A stretch of DNA of 64,000 nucleotides from Glaciihabitans arcticus (GTDB lineage: Bacteria; Actinomycetota; Actinomycetes; Actinomycetales; Microbacteriaceae): contig NZ_SISG01000001.1 in NCBI RefSeq assembly GCF_004310685.1, positions 1,612,001 to 1,676,000 on the forward strand, written 5' to 3'. Shown piece by piece: positions 61,443 through 64,000 of this stretch. Numbering within the stretch: position 1 is the stretch's first letter; every line of letters starts with the position of its first letter. The notes beneath the pieces are model-generated. The model saw only the letters and a list, made by a program, of their open reading frames with translations. It made no database searches and had not been told where the DNA came from. A program made the position numbers and the translations under genes.

Positions 61443-63326
61443 CTAGTTGCTCGTGACCGGAGTCCACTCCCAGAAGTTCCAGAAGAAGTTCGGGCTGAGC
61501 GGGTTGTCCTTCACACCGGTGACCTGGTCGCTCCAGACGAGGAGGCCGGGGAACTGGAACACGGTCGTGCCGTATGCGTCCTTCCACAGTTCCTGCTCGA
61601 TCTTGAGCTGCAGTGCGGTCTGCTCGTCGGGGTCGACGGTTACCTCGAGCGTGTCGAGTGCCTCGTCAACTGCCGTGTTGGAGTAGCCGCTGTAGTTGCC
61701 ACCCTTCTGGAGCGGGTCGGTGTAAGTACCGAAGATCTGGTCGGAACCAGAGATCGCGAGGCTCGTCGAGGACCATGCGAACAGGGTCACGTCGTGCGTG
61801 TTGATCGGCTCGGCGGCGGGGTCGGTGAAGACCCAGTCGGGCTCGCTGGTGTCAACGAGGTTGAATCCGGCGAGAGCCGCGGAGGCCGAGATGAGCTCGA
61901 ACTCCTGGCCGCGACGGACGTTGCCCTCGGGGTACCAGAACTTGACGGAGACGGGGGTGGTGACACCGGCGTCAGCGAGAAGCTGCTTGGCGCCCTCGAT
62001 ATCAACATCGAGGTAGTCGGCCGATCCGTTGTCCTTGACGATCGTCGCGTACTTGCCTTCATCAGCAGGGCTGACGAGGAACGAGTCGCGGATCTTCGCG
62101 GCCGCGTCGAGCGGCTTGATGATCTTGTCGACGATCTCCTGGCGGGGAACGACCTTGAGGAAGGCCTGGCGGACGGCGAGTGCCTTGGCCTCGTCGCCAC
62201 CGTTGCCCTCAGCGGTGAACGGGCCACCGTTGTTGAACGTCAGGTCGAGGTGCTCGTACGACGCCTGGACGCGCTGTTCGATCGAGGCCGTCGAGATACC
62301 CTGCGCAACGGCGAGGGTGTCAGAGGTCGGCTGACCGGTCCAGATGTCGAGCTCGCCGTTCTCCAGTGCCTGGAGGGCAGCGGTCGAGTCCTCGATCGTA
62401 CGGATCGTGATCTTCTCGAACTTGGCCGAGGAGTCCCAGGTGTCCAGCGGGTTCGCCGACAGGGTGATGAACTCGTCTTCCTTGATGTCGGAGATCACGT
62501 AGCGACCGTTCGACAGGTAGAGAAGTGGGTTCTCCGGCATCGTGGTGTAGCCGTAGTCCTCGTTCCAGGACTTGGCGACGGGCTCGAGAACCTCTTCGTC
62601 ACCGTCCTGGATGGCCTTGGTCAGCTTGCCCTGTGCGGACTCACCGAACTTCTTGGCCGACTCCTGGTATGCCTTGAGAGCTGCTTCCTTGCCGTCATCG
62701 CTGGCGGCGGTGTACTTGTCGAAGAGGTCAAGGGTTGCCTTGTACTCGTCGGGGAAGGCCAGGCCGTAGGTGCCGTGAGCCGAGACGCCGATGCCGAGAG
62801 CGAGCTCCCAGTCGACGTAGGGCTTGGAGTACACGAGCGTCAGCGTCTTGCCGTCGTCCGTGATCTTGGGGGTCTCGGTGACGAGGCTGAGGCCTGCGGT
62901 CGAGGCGGGGGCGAAGGCGTTCTCGCCGCTCTTGACGTTGCCCGAGCTTGCAGCCCACGCGAGGAGGAGGTCGTCGGCCGTGACCGGCACTCCGTCAGAC
63001 CACGTGACGCCATCGGCAATCGTGTACTTGACGGTCAGCGGGTCATCGCTGGTCTTCTCGAAGGTACCGAAGTCGGTGTTGCGAACGAGCTTGGGCTCTG
63101 CGTCGTAGTAGCTGAAGCCGGAGTTGGCGATGTACGTGACGTTACCGTTGGCCGTGTTGTTGCCGGCGCCGCTCAGCGAGTTGTAGTGGAAGAAGCCGCT
63201 GTTGTACGCAACAGTGATCTCCGTTCCCTCTACGACCTCGGAGACGTAGGGCTGTGAGCAACCGCTCAGCACCAACGCGCTCGCAGCGACAACAGCAACC
63301 GTGGCTGCTATGTGCTTGATCTTCAA
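61443..63326 (-). CDS. Oligopeptide-type substrate-binding lipoprotein (SBP family 5)
   Basis: A 627-residue binding protein with signal peptide and lipobox LSGC (C22). Family-5 landmarks: YNSLSGAGNNTANGNVTYIANSGFSYYD, VTWSDGVPVTADDLLLAWAA, and DAYGTTVFQFPGLLVWSD at the C-terminus. The start is TTG at 63326: it is the only start in the frame with a perfect AGGAGG (4 nt upstream) and a proper KIKH... signal peptide. It is the first gene of the transporter locus and probably its most expressed product. Confidence 0.92.
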   Translation of the reverse strand: MKIKHIAATVAVVAASALVLSGCSQPYVSEVVEGTEITVAYNSGFFHYNSLSGAGNNTANGNVTYIANSGFSYYDAEPKLVRNTDFGTFEKTSDDPLTVKYTIADGVTWSDGVPVTADDLLLAWAASSGNVKSGENAFAPASTAGLSLVTETPKITDDGKTLTLVYSKPYVDWELALGIGVSAHGTYGLAFPDEYKATLDLFDKYTAASDDGKEAALKAYQESAKKFGESAQGKLTKAIQDGDEEVLEPVAKSWNEDYGYTTMPENPLLYLSNGRYVISDIKEDEFITLSANPLDTWDSSAKFEKITIRTIEDSTAALQALENGELDIWTGQPTSDTLAVAQGISTASIEQRVQASYEHLDLTFNNGGPFTAEGNGGDEAKALAVRQAFLKVVPRQEIVDKIIKPLDAAAKIRDSFLVSPADEGKYATIVKDNGSADYLDVDIEGAKQLLADAGVTTPVSVKFWYPEGNVRRGQEFELISASAALAGFNLVDTSEPDWVFTDPAAEPINTHDVTLFAWSSTSLAISGSDQIFGTYTDPLQKGGNYSGYSNTAVDEALDTLEVTVDPDEQTALQLKIEQELWKDAYGTTVFQFPGLLVWSDQVTGVKDNPLSPNFFWNFWEWTPVTSN

Positions 63327-63394
63327 TTTTCCTCCTGTGGAAACTGGACACTCGGCAGCACAAAATGGTGCGTGCACGCCGACCTGATAGATGA

Positions 63395-63424
63395 ACCATA
63401 AGTAGGCTCATCCACTCCTGACAA
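63395..63424 (-). promoter_or_regulatory. Promoter of the oligopeptide ABC operon
   Basis: TTGTCA (63424-63419) and TATGGT (63400-63395) on the minus strand, spacer 18 nt, leaving a leader of about 60 nt with a perfect ribosome site. This is one of the few genes here with a conventional leader. Confidence 0.5.
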
Positions 63425-63438
63425 ACTGTAAGGAGAAA

Positions 63439-63456
63439 CGTTACACAGTGGTAACG
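63439..63456. promoter_or_regulatory. Inverted repeat upstream of the ABC operon promoter
   Basis: CGTTAC (63439-63444) and GTAACG (63451-63456) form a perfect inverted repeat with a 6-base spacer, 15 bases upstream of the -35 box. It is a plausible operator for an unknown regulator. Confidence 0.4.
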
Positions 63457-63568
63457 CACTCTCCACATCGTTGCGCAGATAACAACAATCGAGCGTCGAT
63501 CGGGCAGATTACGCAATAATGTTGCAAACCGGCGCGATCGACGATGCGAATCGTCTTCGCGAACCGCG

Positions 63569-63574
63569 TAGCAT
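63569..63574 (+). promoter_or_regulatory. -10 box of CPBP gene, leaderless
   Basis: TAGCAT ends 7 nt before the GTG at 63582. Confidence 0.5.
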
Positions 63575-63581
63575 CGAAAAA

Positions 63582-64000
63582 GTGAGCTCTCCCGAGATAC
63601 CCGGTCGTTCCCGACTGACCGCAGAGATCCTCATCGTTCTCGGTCTTTCACTCGGCGCCTCCGCCCTGTACTCCATTGTCGCGATCGTCAATCGCCTCAC
63701 CCGCGACGAGTCGCTCGGCGCCCAGACCGCCACGATCAACAATTCGCTGAGCCCGCGGCCCACCTTCGACCTGATCTATCAGGTGATGGGGGTGTTCTTC
63801 GACCTGATGCCCGTCGCACTGGTCGGCTTCCTGCTCTGGCGTGCCACGCGGCCGCATCTCGGTGCCCTCGGGCTGAGTTTCGAGAAGCCGTGGCGGGATG
63901 CCCTGCTCGGGCTGGGGCTTGCGGCGGCTATCGGCATCCCGGGCATCGGTGTGTACCTGGGCGGTCGTGCACTCGGCATCACGGTCAACGTAGTGCCGAC
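63582..64000 (+). CDS. CPBP-type intramembrane protease-like protein, C-terminus beyond window
   Basis: The first 139 residues of a membrane protein: MSSPEIPGRSRLTAEILIVLGLSLGASALYSIVAIV, a short loop (LTRDESLGAQTATINNSLSPRPTFDL), then helices at about 67-88 and 107-128 with the connecting GALGLSFEKPWRD. The layout matches N-terminal parts of actinobacterial CPBP (Abi/CAAX protease-like) proteins, whose catalytic EExxxR and H motifs would lie beyond the window edge. The GTG start follows a leaderless -10. The family call is tentative until the rest is seen. Confidence 0.65.
   Translation, partial: MSSPEIPGRSRLTAEILIVLGLSLGASALYSIVAIVNRLTRDESLGAQTATINNSLSPRPTFDLIYQVMGVFFDLMPVALVGFLLWRATRPHLGALGLSFEKPWRDALLGLGLAAAIGIPGIGVYLGGRALGITVNVVP

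Noticed and set aside
61311-63257. A 648-codon open frame on the plus strand opposite the first binding-protein gene
   Set aside because: Shadow frame; the minus strand has a perfect ribosome site, lipobox and family-5 features.

Overview
This 64 kb window is high-GC chromosomal DNA from an actinobacterium, most likely of the family Microbacteriaceae. The evidence is very high GC at third codon positions, frequent GTG starts, a complete AdnA-AdnB pair, an UPF0182 membrane protein, DUF3107 and DUF3117 proteins, a mycothiol-type PIG-L deacetylase and a DtxR-type iron box. Gene density is high. There is no rRNA, CRISPR array, transposase, integrase or phage gene, so this is core chromosome rather than a mobile island.

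Left end (1-5.8 kb): a tightly coupled four-gene operon on the minus strand encodes a response-regulator/PIG-L deacetylase fusion, an ATP-grasp ligase, a PHP phosphoesterase and a processive-type family 2 glycosyltransferase that runs off the window. It looks like an incompletely described glycan or amino-sugar modification system under phospho-control. A nitrilase, a lipoprotein and a VOC/HxlR pair with an obvious operator follow. An initiator tRNA-Met gene with its terminator lies at 5.9 kb, next to a nested inverted repeat.

6-28 kb is a housekeeping and DNA-repair block that, from memory, follows the order of the Rv3193c-Rv3211 region of Mycobacterium tuberculosis: UPF0182, PDZ/S16 protease, DUF2342, cyclodehydratase-like protein, UvrD2, NudC, a degenerate phosphotransferase, AdnB, AdnA, DUF3107, ferritin-like protein and a DEAD-box RNA helicase. 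29-48 kb resembles the Rv1170-Rv1234 neighbourhoods: aminopeptidase P, stress protein, MgtE-N/CBS sensor, DUF1003, Mrp; then a LysR/decarboxylase/MFS/aldehyde dehydrogenase insertion; then TatB, O-methyltransferase, DUF3117, a PIG-V-like mannosyltransferase, dapE, dapD, citrate synthase and the mshB-fdxA-dapC operon. Three steps of the succinylase route to diaminopimelate (DapD, DapC, DapE) lie within 4.5 kb.

48-64 kb holds an iron-box-controlled efeUOB iron uptake operon, a lipoprotein, typA, and an oligopeptide/dipeptide ABC system (two binding lipoproteins, two permeases, one double ATPase) interrupted by an opposite-strand PH-domain gene. A truncated CPBP-type membrane protein ends the window.

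Two window-wide patterns stand out. More than 20 start codons sit 6-7 nt after a TANNNT -10 box, which indicates pervasive leaderless transcription. Five of about fourteen convergent gene pairs end in a shared CTAG that serves as TAG stop on both strands.
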